From assembly GCA_016714445.1 (NCBI GenBank), contig JADJNF010000003.1:372001-436000 (forward strand): DNA of 64,000 nucleotides. Reading direction: 5' to 3'. Within the stretch, counting starts at the first letter, position 1, and every line of letters begins with the position of its first letter. The position numbers and the translations under genes were made by a program. The notes beneath the pieces are model-generated. The model was not told the DNA's origin and ran no database searches. It saw only the letters and a list, made by a program, of their open reading frames with translations. Below, piece by piece: positions 9,089 through 18,309 of the stretch. The stretch comes from Saprospiraceae bacterium. Lineage in GTDB: Bacteria > Bacteroidota > Bacteroidia > Chitinophagales > Saprospiraceae.

Positions 9089-9215
9089 AAGAACGCACAA
9101 CATCAGCTACCCGTCAAGTGCGGCAACGGTGGTTTTCGGTGTGCATCTTTCCGCTTGGGCTGCTTTTCGGCTTGACAGGAAATCGCCCGCAATCCGCACC
9201 TGCGTGTAGCTTCCT
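9089..9215 (+). repeat. GC-rich attC-like structured site
   Basis: This sequence is much richer in G and C than the flanking genes and lies directly behind the FabZ-like ORF. It starts with gaacgcacaacatcagctac and ends with gtgtagcttcctacgtt. AGCTAC pairs with GTAGCT, and GTGCGG pairs with CCGCAC inside it, giving two stems separated by unpaired stretches, as in integron attC sites. The start resembles the block behind the S41 peptidase gene (34811-34828). No integrase is in the window, so the identification is tentative. Confidence 0.35.
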
Positions 9216-9269
9216 ACGTTTTTGCTAAAAGTTTTTAAATCAAGAAATCAACAGAATAAAACTCACAAA

Positions 9270-9728
9270 ATGGAAATAAAAGTTGGACATTCCCATCGTT
9301 ATCAGATTGCATCTGTTGGACAAAGAATAGTTGCAGCAATAATTGACTTATTTATATATATTTTTCTGAGTTTTATTTTAGCATTAATTTTTATAAAAAG
9401 TGAGGATTTTATCGGTGAAAATGGATCCGGGTTTTCTATGGGTATTATCATGCCTGGTTACATAATTTTTTTATGGCTATTTATTTGGATACTATCTATT
9501 TCCTTAATGGAATTTCGAAGTGGGCAAACTATCGGGAAGCGAGTTTTAAAAATAAAAGTTGTTAAACAAGGCTTTACTCTAGCTACCTTTACAGATTCAT
9601 TGCTAAGACATTTATTTGATATTATTGACATATTTGCTTTGGTAGGACTCTTTTTAACACAGGCAAATAATAAAAATCAACGAATTGGAGACCAAGTTGC
9701 CAGGACAATTGTTATTAGAAAAGAATAA
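9270..9728 (+). CDS. RDD-family membrane protein
   Basis: I chose the ATG at 9270 (MEIKVGHSHRYQ), giving 152 residues; the frame also allows a TTG at 9222 but the extra 16 residues are not family-like. GQRIVAAIIDLFIY (17-30) contains the Arg19/Asp26 pair that names the RDD family. Two hydrophobic helices follow, at about 22-42 and 58-80, then SGQTIGKRVLKIKVV, a hallmark of the family, and a weaker third helix near 115-130. The C-terminal NQRIGDQVARTIVI is also typical. RDD proteins are small inner-membrane proteins, some implicated in Na+/H+ exchange or stress; no specific role can be given here. It sits between structured repeats, as a cassette would. Confidence 0.8.
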   Translation: MEIKVGHSHRYQIASVGQRIVAAIIDLFIYIFLSFILALIFIKSEDFIGENGSGFSMGIIMPGYIIFLWLFIWILSISLMEFRSGQTIGKRVLKIKVVKQGFTLATFTDSLLRHLFDIIDIFALVGLFLTQANNKNQRIGDQVARTIVIRKE

Positions 9729-10191
9729 ACCTGCCACCAATAACTAAGCGTTCGTCTTGTCCAGCGGACATGCGATTAACGTCCAGTTGAAATTTACCTT
9801 CGGTAGTCCACAAGTTTTGCCGGATAAACTCTTCCAGACATGGAAAATGAAATTGTGTATAATATGAATATGTCGCCCGAGTGTATCTCATTTTCCGATC
9901 CTTTGTATTTTGCAATAAAAAAAATCAATTGACAAATCATGGATATGTATGGAAAACTGTACATATAGTATAACATCTACTAACGACAAAACTGTATTTA
10001 TCCATCAGATCTTCCCACAGGAATCCTTATCTTTGTGGTCGGAAACCAGAGATTTAGTACCTATGATTTACTTTTTATACCTAAATCGTATTAATTTAAT
10101 CGGGAATCCACCGGACTAAAGGTTTTGAAGGAGTAGAATATGAAGAACTTATTATAGTTAATATGCGTTTTTAAAAGATAAATTGAATAAT
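9729..10191. other. Intergenic region containing two repeat blocks
   Basis: No gene is supported. The block 9745-9777 matches 36867-36899 at 30 of 33 bases and contains a perfect small palindrome, TGTCC-agc-GGACA. The block 9795-9839 (taccttcggtagtcc... ggataaactct...cagac) is matched at 38114-38158. The rest, to the antitoxin start, is plain AT-rich sequence. Confidence 0.6.
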
Positions 10192-10431
10192 ATGTTAACA
10201 GTCAGATTGAACATAAAAGAAAATGCTTTGGACAGAGTTATGCAATCTTTGAAGGCCTTTACATCTGATGAAGTTGAGATTATAAAAGAAGATCAAAATT
10301 TTCTGGCAAATCAAAATTATTTGCATAAAGAATTAGAAGAAATCAAAAATGGAAATGCAGAATTGGTAAGTCATGAAGATTTGGAAAATTCTTTAAATGA
10401 AGTAATTGAGAAATATGAAAATCGTCTATAA
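10192..10431 (+). CDS. Putative antitoxin of a RelE/ParE-type pair
   Basis: The protein is 79 residues from the ATG at 10192 (MLTVRLNIKEN); an upstream in-frame TTG at 10183 is less likely. It is small and acidic, with a predicted N-terminal strand, a central helix around LDRVMQSLKAF and a C-terminal helical tail (SHEDLENSLNEVIEKYEN) of the kind that wraps a RelE-fold toxin. It overlaps the toxin gene by 17 bp, the usual arrangement for translational coupling. Identification as antitoxin rests on size, charge and position; no specific DNA-binding family is recognised. Such pairs usually repress their own promoter. Confidence 0.65.
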   Translation: MLTVRLNIKENALDRVMQSLKAFTSDEVEIIKEDQNFLANQNYLHKELEEIKNGNAELVSHEDLENSLNEVIEKYENRL

Positions 10432-10693
10432 GAAATCATTTCAAAATAGACTGCGGGAACATATAGAATTTATAGCATCAGATAATCTCAAAGCGGCAAA
10501 AAAACTTAAAAATCAAATATTGAGGAAAACTCAGAGTATTCCCGATAATCCCTTTGTATTTAGGCAATCTATATACTTTGAAGATCCGCAAATAAGAGAT
10601 TGTGTTTTTAAAAATTGTACAATAGTTTTCAAAATCGAACAATATTTATATTATGGTTTTTGGATTCTTAAAACACCAGCAATTTCCAACTGA
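10415..10693 (+). CDS. RelE/ParE-family toxin
   Basis: The protein has 92 residues from the ATG at 10415 (MKIVYKKSF). The pattern is that of the RelE/ParE fold: an N-terminal strand, two helices (FQNRLREHIEFIASDN and LKAAKKLKNQILRKTQSIPDNP), then strands RDCVFKNCTIVFKIE and YLYYGFWILKT. The segment QSIPDNPFVFRQS is typical of this family's loop before the sheet. Toxins of this fold cleave ribosome-bound mRNA or inhibit gyrase; which applies cannot be told from this sequence. It follows the antitoxin gene with overlap. The next gene begins 150 bp later and is unrelated. Confidence 0.75.
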   Translation: MKIVYKKSFQNRLREHIEFIASDNLKAAKKLKNQILRKTQSIPDNPFVFRQSIYFEDPQIRDCVFKNCTIVFKIEQYLYYGFWILKTPAISN

Positions 10694-10845
10694 TGAAGAT
10701 GAAAGATACACGGAGCCATAACCCAGCCTTTGATAATCATGCCGCTCTATCTATACTGAAAGTCACAAATCACAACCGTTTCCTGTTAACAAAAAAACAA
10801 ATATTTAGATTACCTTTCCACAAATAATCAAGTGCTCTGTCCATT

Positions 10846-11544
10846 ATGGTAAATTTATCTTTTGCTAATCCCCAAATCCAATATGTCCATAATTTTCAAG
10901 ACCTGGTGACCACGCCTTTCCATGGTAGCACCAACGCGATTTGTTGGACTCGTGAGCTGATAGGTGATTTTGGGGAGATTGTAGATCAGATAGAAGTAAA
11001 TGATAACATGGTCGAACTTCATCCCGATGAGCTTCATGAATTGGTGTTGAGTGAACAAGGGAAGCTGGCTCGTGACATCCTTTTACATGATATGAAACTC
11101 CTGGAAGCGCACGGTGCATCACCTTCGCTAAATATTATCAATTACTACGAAAGGGATGATAGTTACCCGTTTTTTCCTACGGACGTGTATTCTTTCCATG
11201 TAGATCGCGCGCCCATAGCAGCCGATACCATTTTATGTACGTACTATGGTGAGTGCAGTGAAATCTTGTCCAATGTACAAGGCACACAAAAAATACTTAT
11301 TCCCGAAATACGGGATGAACTAAAAAAAATATATGATGGTGCAGAAGATGATTTTGAATCTTTTTTGAGTGAAAATTTCTTTGATCTGCATTATCAAGCT
11401 AAACCAGATGCACAACCTATCAAATTAGGTGTAGGCCATATATGCAGATTGGCTATTGACCACCCTGAAAGTAAAGTGCTGCCTTGTCTTCATCGGGCAC
11501 CATTGGAAAAAAATGGCCAGAAAAGATTGTTGTTGATCTGTTGA
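10846..11544 (+). CDS. DUF1826-like protein
   Basis: The protein is 232 residues and cytosolic. FHVDRAPIAADTILCTYYG at about 126-144 and VLPCLHRAPLEKNGQKRLLL near the C-terminus resemble the two conserved blocks of DUF1826 proteins. Both carry His/Arg/Asp residues in a jelly-roll-like pattern (HxD, distal His and Arg) reminiscent of Fe(II)/2-oxoglutarate enzymes. An N-terminal Trp-Thr-Arg segment (ICWTREL) is also family-like. The function of DUF1826 is unknown; a metal-dependent dioxygenase-type activity is only a structural guess. The gene stands alone between the toxin-antitoxin pair and the convergent GH10 gene. Confidence 0.6.
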   Translation: MVNLSFANPQIQYVHNFQDLVTTPFHGSTNAICWTRELIGDFGEIVDQIEVNDNMVELHPDELHELVLSEQGKLARDILLHDMKLLEAHGASPSLNIINYYERDDSYPFFPTDVYSFHVDRAPIAADTILCTYYGECSEILSNVQGTQKILIPEIRDELKKIYDGAEDDFESFLSENFFDLHYQAKPDAQPIKLGVGHICRLAIDHPESKVLPCLHRAPLEKNGQKRLLLIC

Positions 11545-11900
11545 AATGGACACATAGTATCGAAAATACCTTTACCGGTGAAAGTTTTCCTATTACAATA
11601 TTTTAGTGTAACCCTGGTTATTTTTTTTTGTGGGAAGGACAACGTTATAGTACACTTTTTTTGATAATCACACCTGTTGTAAATCATGCATTTGAAAGAT
11701 GTTGTATTGCCATCAAATAAATGTGAATACCAGAAAATATTATTTTATAAAATGCTAAGGAATATTTTAATAATTAAGCCTAAATATTAAAATACGTTTT
11801 AAAAATTAGGCTTAATTTTAAAAAAGTGATATAAAAACCTGGTAAATCATTACTCAAAATTATCTGAAGTGTAGTTTTTCATAATACTGTCGCTCTGTTA
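11545..11900. other. Convergent intergenic region
   Basis: This lies between the plus-strand DUF1826-like gene and the minus-strand xylanase gene. It holds one clear element, the hairpin at 11772-11817. No ORF is supported. Confidence 0.5.
11772..11817. terminator. Likely bidirectional terminator hairpin
   Basis: Perfect 12-bp arms AATTAAGCCTAA and TTAGGCTTAATT enclose a 22-base loop that itself contains the palindrome TTAAAA-tacg-TTTTAA. A T-rich stretch follows on both strands. It sits between two converging genes, which fits a shared terminator. Confidence 0.6.
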
Positions 11901-13049
11901 TTACCGGTTTTTTAATAATGTTTCCAACGCTTTTTTGGGTTTCAGGTTTCTGTCCCACAGCAGTGGATAATTCGTCCGGTTGGGAATAGGGTAGTCGTTT
12001 TTCCAGGACATGCCATCATGAATGCCCCAAAGTGTTACACGATCTATTTTATCTTTGTGCTTATTAAAAATATCAAATAATGTCTGATATCTTTCCGCTT
12101 GTAAATTTTCAATTTCTTCCGGTAAACCATCTTTGTAAGGATCCAGAAACTTCTCAAATTCTTCTTGTTGAAACTGATCATGCATCATGCCCGTCCCTAT
12201 GATTTGACCTTCTTTGGTCAGTGGCAAAACATCAATATCCAGCTCTGTAATCATGACTTTGATACCTTCAGCAGCATAAGCGACAATAGCATCTTCTATA
12301 TACTTATTTTCCGGGAAATGTAGTCCCCAATGTCCTTGCATCCCTACGCCATCAATACGAATTCCAGCAGCTTTAAGCATTTTTATCATGCGGATGATGC
12401 CATCTCTTTTTGTAGGTCGCCAGGCATTAAAGTCATTGTAATACAACTCTGTGTCCGGTGCATATCTGGCGGCATATTCAAAAGAAAGTCGAACAAGTTC
12501 ATCACCATCACCGATGCCATTGACCCACTTGGTAGGACGATAAGAACCGTCGTCAGCGATCACTTCATTGACTACATCCCATGCATGGACTTTGCCATGA
12601 TATCTGGATGCGACTGCTTTGATATAGTCGTGAAGTCTTGTTTTTACTTCTTCTTTACTTTTGAGCTCGCCATTTTCATTTTTAAAAAACCAGTCAGGGC
12701 ACTGATTGTGCCAAACCAAAGTATGACCAATGATAAACATATTGTTTTTTTGACCAAAATCTATATAAGCATCCGCTTGCTCAAAACTATACACTCCGGG
12801 TAAAGGATTGATGATTTCGGCTTTCATAACATTTTCTGCGGTGATGCTGTTGAAATGTGTTTTTACCAGAGATTGACTCAGACTATCTTTACCGGAAACG
12901 ATATCATGATTGACGGCGGCACCCATTTTGAAAGCATCCTGATAAGCAGACTTCAGGTTTGAAAGTGTGGCAGACTTATCTTTTTTTTGGTGGCAGGCAG
13001 ATGTTAAAAAGATGATGGATATAAAAAACAGGTATCGGGCCATGATCAT
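11901..13049 (-). CDS. GH10 endo-1,4-beta-xylanase, lipoprotein
   Basis: The enzyme hydrolyses internal beta-1,4 bonds of xylan. Signal peptide and lipobox LTSAC place Cys19 as the lipid anchor, so it is probably exposed on the outer membrane or in the periplasm. A single GH10 barrel covers residues 32-382. ITAENVMKAE (69-78), GHTLVWHNQCPDWF (108-121), WDVVNEV (157-163, acid/base Glu162), YYNDFN (203-208) and ITELDID (267-273, nucleophile Glu269) are all intact. There is no carbohydrate-binding module. The start could also be Met3. It is isolated from the main xylan cluster at 47-64 kb, but two GH43 genes lie 2-5 kb away on the other strand. Length is normal for a single-domain GH10. Confidence 0.95.
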   Translation of the reverse strand: MIMARYLFFISIIFLTSACHQKKDKSATLSNLKSAYQDAFKMGAAVNHDIVSGKDSLSQSLVKTHFNSITAENVMKAEIINPLPGVYSFEQADAYIDFGQKNNMFIIGHTLVWHNQCPDWFFKNENGELKSKEEVKTRLHDYIKAVASRYHGKVHAWDVVNEVIADDGSYRPTKWVNGIGDGDELVRLSFEYAARYAPDTELYYNDFNAWRPTKRDGIIRMIKMLKAAGIRIDGVGMQGHWGLHFPENKYIEDAIVAYAAEGIKVMITELDIDVLPLTKEGQIIGTGMMHDQFQQEEFEKFLDPYKDGLPEEIENLQAERYQTLFDIFNKHKDKIDRVTLWGIHDGMSWKNDYPIPNRTNYPLLWDRNLKPKKALETLLKNR

Positions 13050-13233
13050 TTATTTTTTAGAATTGTAAATGTATGGAAAATAGTGGAAAAGGAAAGAGTG
13101 GCTAATGTTTGAAATTTCTTTTAAAAGACCTACAATATCGAAATAAAACTCTAATCCAACTTATTTTGTTATAAATGAATTAGTTAGATATTGTTCTATC
13201 TGATTTCGATAAGTCACAAAGTAAAATCATTTT

Positions 13234-13755
13234 ATGCTAAAGAATCTTATTTTAACAGTCCTGGTATTTATGTCTGTCACGGTAGCCGCTCAGGACAAAC
13301 AACAAAGGTTTATTATAAAAACCAACACGCTTAATTTGCCCATAATACCTTCTCTGCACCTGGAATGCCGCATAGCTGACAAGTCATCTTTTGTATTGAA
13401 TTTTCATCGTGGTCGTCTAGTATTTATTAATGAAAACAACTGGATCAATGTTTCCATTGATTTCAAAAAATATTTTTCAAAAAAGACCAACCTTACCGGT
13501 TTCTATCTCTCACCAGGTATCGCCTATAATTATGACTACGATGATGTAAAACTTGATGATGCCGGCAATGTAGTCAATTATGGCATTTCAAGTGTTGGCG
13601 GAATTGTCAGGTTAGGGTATCAGTTTGGACTAATTGACCATTGGATCTTAGATTTAGGTACAGGATTGGTGATAGATAAGGAAATTGAGACAAACTACAA
13701 TGATATGGTCAACGCTGAGATGAGATTTATGGTCGGAGTAGGGTATAAGTTTTAA
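13234..13755 (+). CDS. Outer-membrane beta-barrel-like protein
   Basis: This is a 173-residue exported protein. The signal peptide MLKNLILTVLVFMSVTVAAQ is followed by alternating polar and hydrophobic strands (HLECRIADKSSFVLNFHRG, INVSIDFKKYF, GFYLSPGIAYNYDY, GIVRLGYQFGLIDHWILDLGTGL), ending in the aromatic GVGYKF. The ending and strand pattern are those of small outer-membrane barrels; the early KTNTLNLP resembles DUF3575-type proteins of Bacteroidota. No enzymatic motif is visible and the role is unknown. It is transcribed alone, towards the aldo/keto reductase gene on the other strand; their ends are 11 bp apart. Confidence 0.65.
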   Translation: MLKNLILTVLVFMSVTVAAQDKQQRFIIKTNTLNLPIIPSLHLECRIADKSSFVLNFHRGRLVFINENNWINVSIDFKKYFSKKTNLTGFYLSPGIAYNYDYDDVKLDDAGNVVNYGISSVGGIVRLGYQFGLIDHWILDLGTGLVIDKEIETNYNDMVNAEMRFMVGVGYKF

Positions 13756-13766
13756 AAAGTTTAATA

Positions 13767-14750
13767 TTACCAAACCTGATGCACATCTCCCTTGATATAC
13801 TCATCATAAACAGACTTAACAAATAGCATGTCATCTGCACTAATCTGCGGAAGATCAGCTGCCAAAAGATTGTTTTCTGCTTGTGATGGACTTGACGCAC
13901 CAGGTATGACACAACTTACCGCATCGTACATTAGTACCCATTTTATGGCTAAAAGTGCCAGATTCGTATCTCCGAAGTGATCTTTTAATATTTGGACTGC
14001 TTCTAGACCTTTTTGGAAGTCAATACCAGAAAATGTTTCTCCTTTATCAAATGCATCACCATTTCTATTGAACGTGCGATGATCATCTGCACCGAAAGTG
14101 GTATCTGTCCCATAAGTACCTGTCAAAAGTCCACTAGCTAAAGGAACTCTTACGATGATACCTACATTTTTAGCTTTGGCCAAGTCAAAAAACAACTCAG
14201 CGGGGCGTTGTCTGAACATGTTGAAGATAATCTGAATGGTGGTCACGTTGTCATATTCCATCGCTTTGATGGCTTGTTCCACTTTTTCTACACTCACGCC
14301 AAGCGCTCCGATTTTGCCTTCCGCTTTCAGTTTATCAAAAAGATCAAAAACTTCTGGTCGATAATACGTTTCCCAAGGTGGACAGTGTAACTGAATCAAG
14401 TCGATATGATCCACACCAATATTTTGTAAACTGACTTCTACACTTTTGCGAATTGCTGTGAGCGTGTAGGAAGCATCTATATGTGGTTGGAATTTCCGAC
14501 CGCATTTGGTGGCGATATATATCTTCTGTTGGTAAGATTTGACGGCTTTACCTACCGCTTTTTCACTCAAGCCATCACTGTACACATCAGCAGTATCTAT
14601 AAAATTTATACCACTATCGATGGCAGTTTTTAAAATAGTTTCAGCATTATTTGGATCAAAAGGGCTGCCCCATTTTCCGCCTACTTGCCAGGTGCCGAGG
14701 CTGATCTCCGAAATATTATAATTGGTTTTACCTAAGATTCTGTATAACAT
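13767..14750 (-). CDS. Aldo/keto reductase
   Basis: This is an NAD(P)H-dependent oxidoreductase with a TIM barrel, 327 residues. The catalytic tetrad is complete: Asp52 and Tyr57 in DTADVYSDG, Lys82 in ATKCG and His122 in QLHCPPW. The C-terminal SCVIPGASSPSQAENN is the usual cofactor-phosphate and adenine-binding segment. The LGTWQVGGKWG start places it among the aldo/keto reductases related to L-glyceraldehyde-3-phosphate and sugar reductases. It lies between xylanolytic genes but on its own transcript, so a role in pentose metabolism is possible without being shown. No signal peptide; cytosolic. Confidence 0.9.
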   Translation of the reverse strand: MLYRILGKTNYNISEISLGTWQVGGKWGSPFDPNNAETILKTAIDSGINFIDTADVYSDGLSEKAVGKAVKSYQQKIYIATKCGRKFQPHIDASYTLTAIRKSVEVSLQNIGVDHIDLIQLHCPPWETYYRPEVFDLFDKLKAEGKIGALGVSVEKVEQAIKAMEYDNVTTIQIIFNMFRQRPAELFFDLAKAKNVGIIVRVPLASGLLTGTYGTDTTFGADDHRTFNRNGDAFDKGETFSGIDFQKGLEAVQILKDHFGDTNLALLAIKWVLMYDAVSCVIPGASSPSQAENNLLAADLPQISADDMLFVKSVYDEYIKGDVHQVW

Positions 14751-14921
14751 GGGATTATTTTATTGCTAATTTTACCCACAAATCTATGAATATATTTGTA
14801 GTTTTATGACGCTTTTTAACCATTAAAATAATACGTTACTTCGGTTGTATTTATTTATGTGTGTTTTAAGGTATTTTGTTACTCCAAAAATCATTTTTAA
14901 CCCTTTTACATCCAACAATTT

Positions 14922-16586
14922 ATGAGATATTCATACTTCATTTTTGTATTGATTTGCTTTTTTGGTCTAAACATTCAAGCACAAAACACCACGTTTACCA
15001 ATCCTATTTTGAAAGGTTTTTATCCTGATCCAAGCATCGTAAGAGTAGCTGCTGATTACTATCTCATCAATTCCACTTTTTCTTATTTCCCCGGTATTCC
15101 AGTGATGCACAGCAAAGACCTTAAAAATTGGAAACAAATAGGAAATGTTATTGATAGACCTTCACAGCTCGATTTTATGGGCGAACGGATGACTCGTGGA
15201 CTTTTTGCACCTGCCATCAATTATTATAAAGGTGTATTTTATGTGACTTGCACAGACATTGACCATGATGGAAATTTTGTAGTCACTGCCACCAATCCTG
15301 CCGGACCATGGAGCAACCCTGTCAAAATACCACAAGTGCGTGGCATCGATCCTTCATTATATTTTGATAGTGCAACAGACAAATCATACATCATTTACAA
15401 CAGTGACGCACCGGACAACAAACCACTTTATTCAGGACACCGCACGATCAGAATGTACGAATTTGATTATAAAAATCTCAAAGTGACAGGTGATGAAAAA
15501 ATATTGGTCAATGGTGGTGTTGATATCTCCACCAAGCCTGTATGGATAGAAGGTCCGCACATCATTCAGAAGTTTGGATGGTATTATTTGTATGCGGCAG
15601 AAGGTGGCACATCAGTCAATCATTCACAGGTAGTATTGCGGAGCAAAGACGTTTGGGGACCTTATGTTCCATATGAAAAAAATCCTATTTTGACCCAAAG
15701 AGATCTGCCCGAAGACCGTCCAGACCCTATCACATCAGCAGGACATGCAGATTTGGTAGAAGGTCCCAATGGACAGTGGTATGCTGTTTTTCTGGCGGTG
15801 AGACCTTATGATGGCGATTATTATAATACAGGAAGAGAAACATTTTTGGCACCTGTAACATGGAAAGATGAGTGGCCGATCATCAATCCAAACGACAAAC
15901 TTATACCTTATACATTTACTGAAAACATCAAAGAAGTCAAACAAAAAGGCGCTTTACCACAAAGCGGGAATTTTGATTACACCTTGACATTTGATAAAAC
16001 GCTCGATCCGTCCCTGCTCTTTTTGCGTACCAAAGATGAAACTTCTTTTTCTCTTTCAAAACAAAAAGGACTGACTCTAAAGCTAAAACCAGAAACCATC
16101 ATGGAAATGGGAAATCCATCATTTATCGGCAAACGCCAACAACATCTTTACAGTACAACGGATGTCTCGCTGACCTTCGATCCGAAATCTGAAAATGAAA
16201 AAGCTGGTTTGGTCATATTTCAGGATGAAAAACATTTTTACTACTTGTGTCGATCAAAAGTAGGTACTCAACATATGATACAACTGTATAAAAGTAAGGA
16301 AGATCAGACGATGGAATTATTGGCGCAATCACCTAACACTTTCAAATCCATTAAACTCAGAATCCAATCTGAAGGTGATAAATACAGTTTCCATTACGCA
16401 AACAAAGGAAATAAATTTGTGACCTTAAAATCTAACGTAGATGGGAAGTTTTTAAGTACTAAAACAGCAGGTGGATTTATAGGTTGTATTTATGGTATGT
16501 ATGCGACATCTTCGGGTAAACCAAGTGAAAATACAGCTTCTTTTAAGTTTTTGAGATATGCTGGTAATGATCCTGTTTATAAATAA
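14922..16586 (+). CDS. GH43 glycoside hydrolase (beta-xylosidase / arabinofuranosidase type)
   Basis: This is a secreted enzyme of 554 residues with a signal peptide ending at about residue 20 (LNIQA). Residues 25-320 form a five-bladed GH43 propeller, with general base Asp36 in YPDPSIV, pKa-modulating Asp143 in GIDPSLYF and general acid Glu210 in WIEGPHI. A beta-sandwich module follows (about 345-550), as in GH43 xylosidases such as those of subfamilies 10-12. The expected reaction is release of xylose or arabinose from the ends or branches of xylo-oligosaccharides. The second GH43 gene starts 10 bp after its stop, so they are surely co-transcribed. Substrate preference between xylose and arabinose cannot be decided from sequence alone. 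Confidence 0.9.
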   Translation: MRYSYFIFVLICFFGLNIQAQNTTFTNPILKGFYPDPSIVRVAADYYLINSTFSYFPGIPVMHSKDLKNWKQIGNVIDRPSQLDFMGERMTRGLFAPAINYYKGVFYVTCTDIDHDGNFVVTATNPAGPWSNPVKIPQVRGIDPSLYFDSATDKSYIIYNSDAPDNKPLYSGHRTIRMYEFDYKNLKVTGDEKILVNGGVDISTKPVWIEGPHIIQKFGWYYLYAAEGGTSVNHSQVVLRSKDVWGPYVPYEKNPILTQRDLPEDRPDPITSAGHADLVEGPNGQWYAVFLAVRPYDGDYYNTGRETFLAPVTWKDEWPIINPNDKLIPYTFTENIKEVKQKGALPQSGNFDYTLTFDKTLDPSLLFLRTKDETSFSLSKQKGLTLKLKPETIMEMGNPSFIGKRQQHLYSTTDVSLTFDPKSENEKAGLVIFQDEKHFYYLCRSKVGTQHMIQLYKSKEDQTMELLAQSPNTFKSIKLRIQSEGDKYSFHYANKGNKFVTLKSNVDGKFLSTKTAGGFIGCIYGMYATSSGKPSENTASFKFLRYAGNDPVYK

Positions 16587-16596
16587 CCTTTGATAA

Positions 16597-18141
16597 ATGA
16601 AATTTAATAGTAAAAATAGTCTAACCTTCCTAGTCTTCATTTTTTTATCGACTAGTTTGATTTCCCAGAAAACAAGCAGCGACAATGGTGATGGTTCATA
16701 TACCAATCCATTGATTCCTGCCGATTTTCCTGATCCGGATGTTATTTTTGTGGACGGCACATATTACATGGTGAGTACTACGATGTTTGTTTTTCCGGGT
16801 GTCACGATATTACAATCCAAAGATCTGGTCAATTGGGAATATTGTAGCAATGCCGTGCCTAGGTTTGATTTCAGTCCTTGTTATGATCTCGATGGTTGTC
16901 ACCGATATAGCCATGGACAATGGGCTACAAGCATGCGATACCACAAGGGAAAATTTCATTTACTATTTATCACATTGGATGAAGGTGGTTTTTTATGTAC
17001 AGCTGAAAAGGTTGAAGGTCCATGGGAAATCAAAAAACTACCCAAAGGATTTTATGATGCGGGCATGTTTTTTGATGATGATGGACGCAATTATGTCGTG
17101 CATGGATATTCAGATATTTTTATCACAGAAGTGGATGAAAATTTTGTGGCACTCAGTAAAGATTCTTTGGTATTTACAGGTGACATCCGCAAAGGATTGG
17201 AAGGCGCCCACGTCTATAAAATCAATGGATATTATTATTTGTATTGTACTTATGGTGGTCTGGACGGCATTCAGGTTGCTTTGCGATCAAAACATATTTA
17301 TGGACCTTACGAACAAAAAATCGTGATCAGTGACCCGACTCCGGGCATCAATTTTGGCATACATCAAGGCGCATTGATACAAACCCAAACGGGAGAATGG
17401 TGGACAGTACTATTTGTGGACAGTGGACCATTCGGTCGATTTCCTTCTTTACAACCAGTTACCTGGATAGATGATTGGCCGATGGTAGGTGTTGAAGGCA
17501 AAGGAGTGATTACATACAAAAAACCTGATGTTGGAGCAACTCATAACATCAAAACGCTACCTACGTCTGATGAATTTGATGTAAGTACACTAGGAAAACA
17601 ATGGGGATGGAACCACAATCCGGATTCTCTACATTGGTCATTAACTGAAAATCCAGGTTTTCTTCGTATCAAAACCAATAAAGTAGTCAATAATCTACGA
17701 GAAGCAAGAAATATGCTGACCCAAAGACTTTTCACTAAATATGATCAGACCATTACAACCATAGTCACTACAAAACTGGATATCAGTTACATTAATGAAG
17801 GTGATGTAGCTGGATTGGCCATTTTTCAGGATCCGTATGCGTATGTATCGGTAGCAAAACGAGATGGGCTAAAATATGTAGAAATGGTTAATAATGGAGT
17901 TGTCATCGAATCCACAAAACTCCAAAAAGACTTCATCTATCTCAGGGCCACAGCATCCAATAAAAGTTCGATAGCCAATTTTGCATTCAGTACAGACAAT
18001 CAACATTTTCAAAACATAGGCAATAATTTCGTGATGAAATTTAACCTAAAAGTCTTCACTGGAAATAAAGTCGGACTTTTCAATTTTGCAACGAAAGCGT
18101 CAGGTGGACATGTGGATTTTGACTGGTGCAGGATGGAGTGA
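16597..18141 (+). CDS. GH43 glycoside hydrolase, second copy
   Basis: This 514-residue enzyme is exported (signal peptide near 1-23) and has the same architecture as the upstream GH43 but is clearly a diverged paralogue. The catalytic acids are Asp46 (FPDPDVI), Asp154 (GFYDAGMFF) and Glu202 (GLEGAHV). Residues 330-510 form a C-terminal beta-sandwich. Two Cys at 95 and 101 (CYDLDGC) may form a disulphide in a loop near the active site. The differing residues around the acid (GLEGAHV here, WIEGPHI upstream) suggest the two paralogues have different specificity. Operon with the preceding gene. Confidence 0.9.
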   Translation: MKFNSKNSLTFLVFIFLSTSLISQKTSSDNGDGSYTNPLIPADFPDPDVIFVDGTYYMVSTTMFVFPGVTILQSKDLVNWEYCSNAVPRFDFSPCYDLDGCHRYSHGQWATSMRYHKGKFHLLFITLDEGGFLCTAEKVEGPWEIKKLPKGFYDAGMFFDDDGRNYVVHGYSDIFITEVDENFVALSKDSLVFTGDIRKGLEGAHVYKINGYYYLYCTYGGLDGIQVALRSKHIYGPYEQKIVISDPTPGINFGIHQGALIQTQTGEWWTVLFVDSGPFGRFPSLQPVTWIDDWPMVGVEGKGVITYKKPDVGATHNIKTLPTSDEFDVSTLGKQWGWNHNPDSLHWSLTENPGFLRIKTNKVVNNLREARNMLTQRLFTKYDQTITTIVTTKLDISYINEGDVAGLAIFQDPYAYVSVAKRDGLKYVEMVNNGVVIESTKLQKDFIYLRATASNKSSIANFAFSTDNQHFQNIGNNFVMKFNLKVFTGNKVGLFNFATKASGGHVDFDWCRME

Positions 18142-18250
18142 GGAATGTAGAATATATACAAAATTTTTCAAGAGCGGCCCTACTTTTGGTTCACTTGATC
18201 TACTTGATTTGTTTATTTTTAATCGTTTAAGTATATTTATAGTATATTAA

Positions 18251-18282
18251 TTTGCTTTAAAACAAATTATTTTCTTATTTTG
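18251..18282 (+). promoter_or_regulatory. Bacteroidota-type promoter before the AbiE pair
   Basis: A TTTG at 18251-18254 and a TATTTTG at 18276-18282 are spaced 21 bases apart, close to the -33 TTTG / -7 TAnnTTTG consensus of Bacteroidota, with one position short in the -7 box. It is 28 bases upstream of the ATG at 18310. Confidence 0.35.
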
Positions 18283-18309
18283 CTTCTTTTTTTGTTCTAA
18301 TAATATATC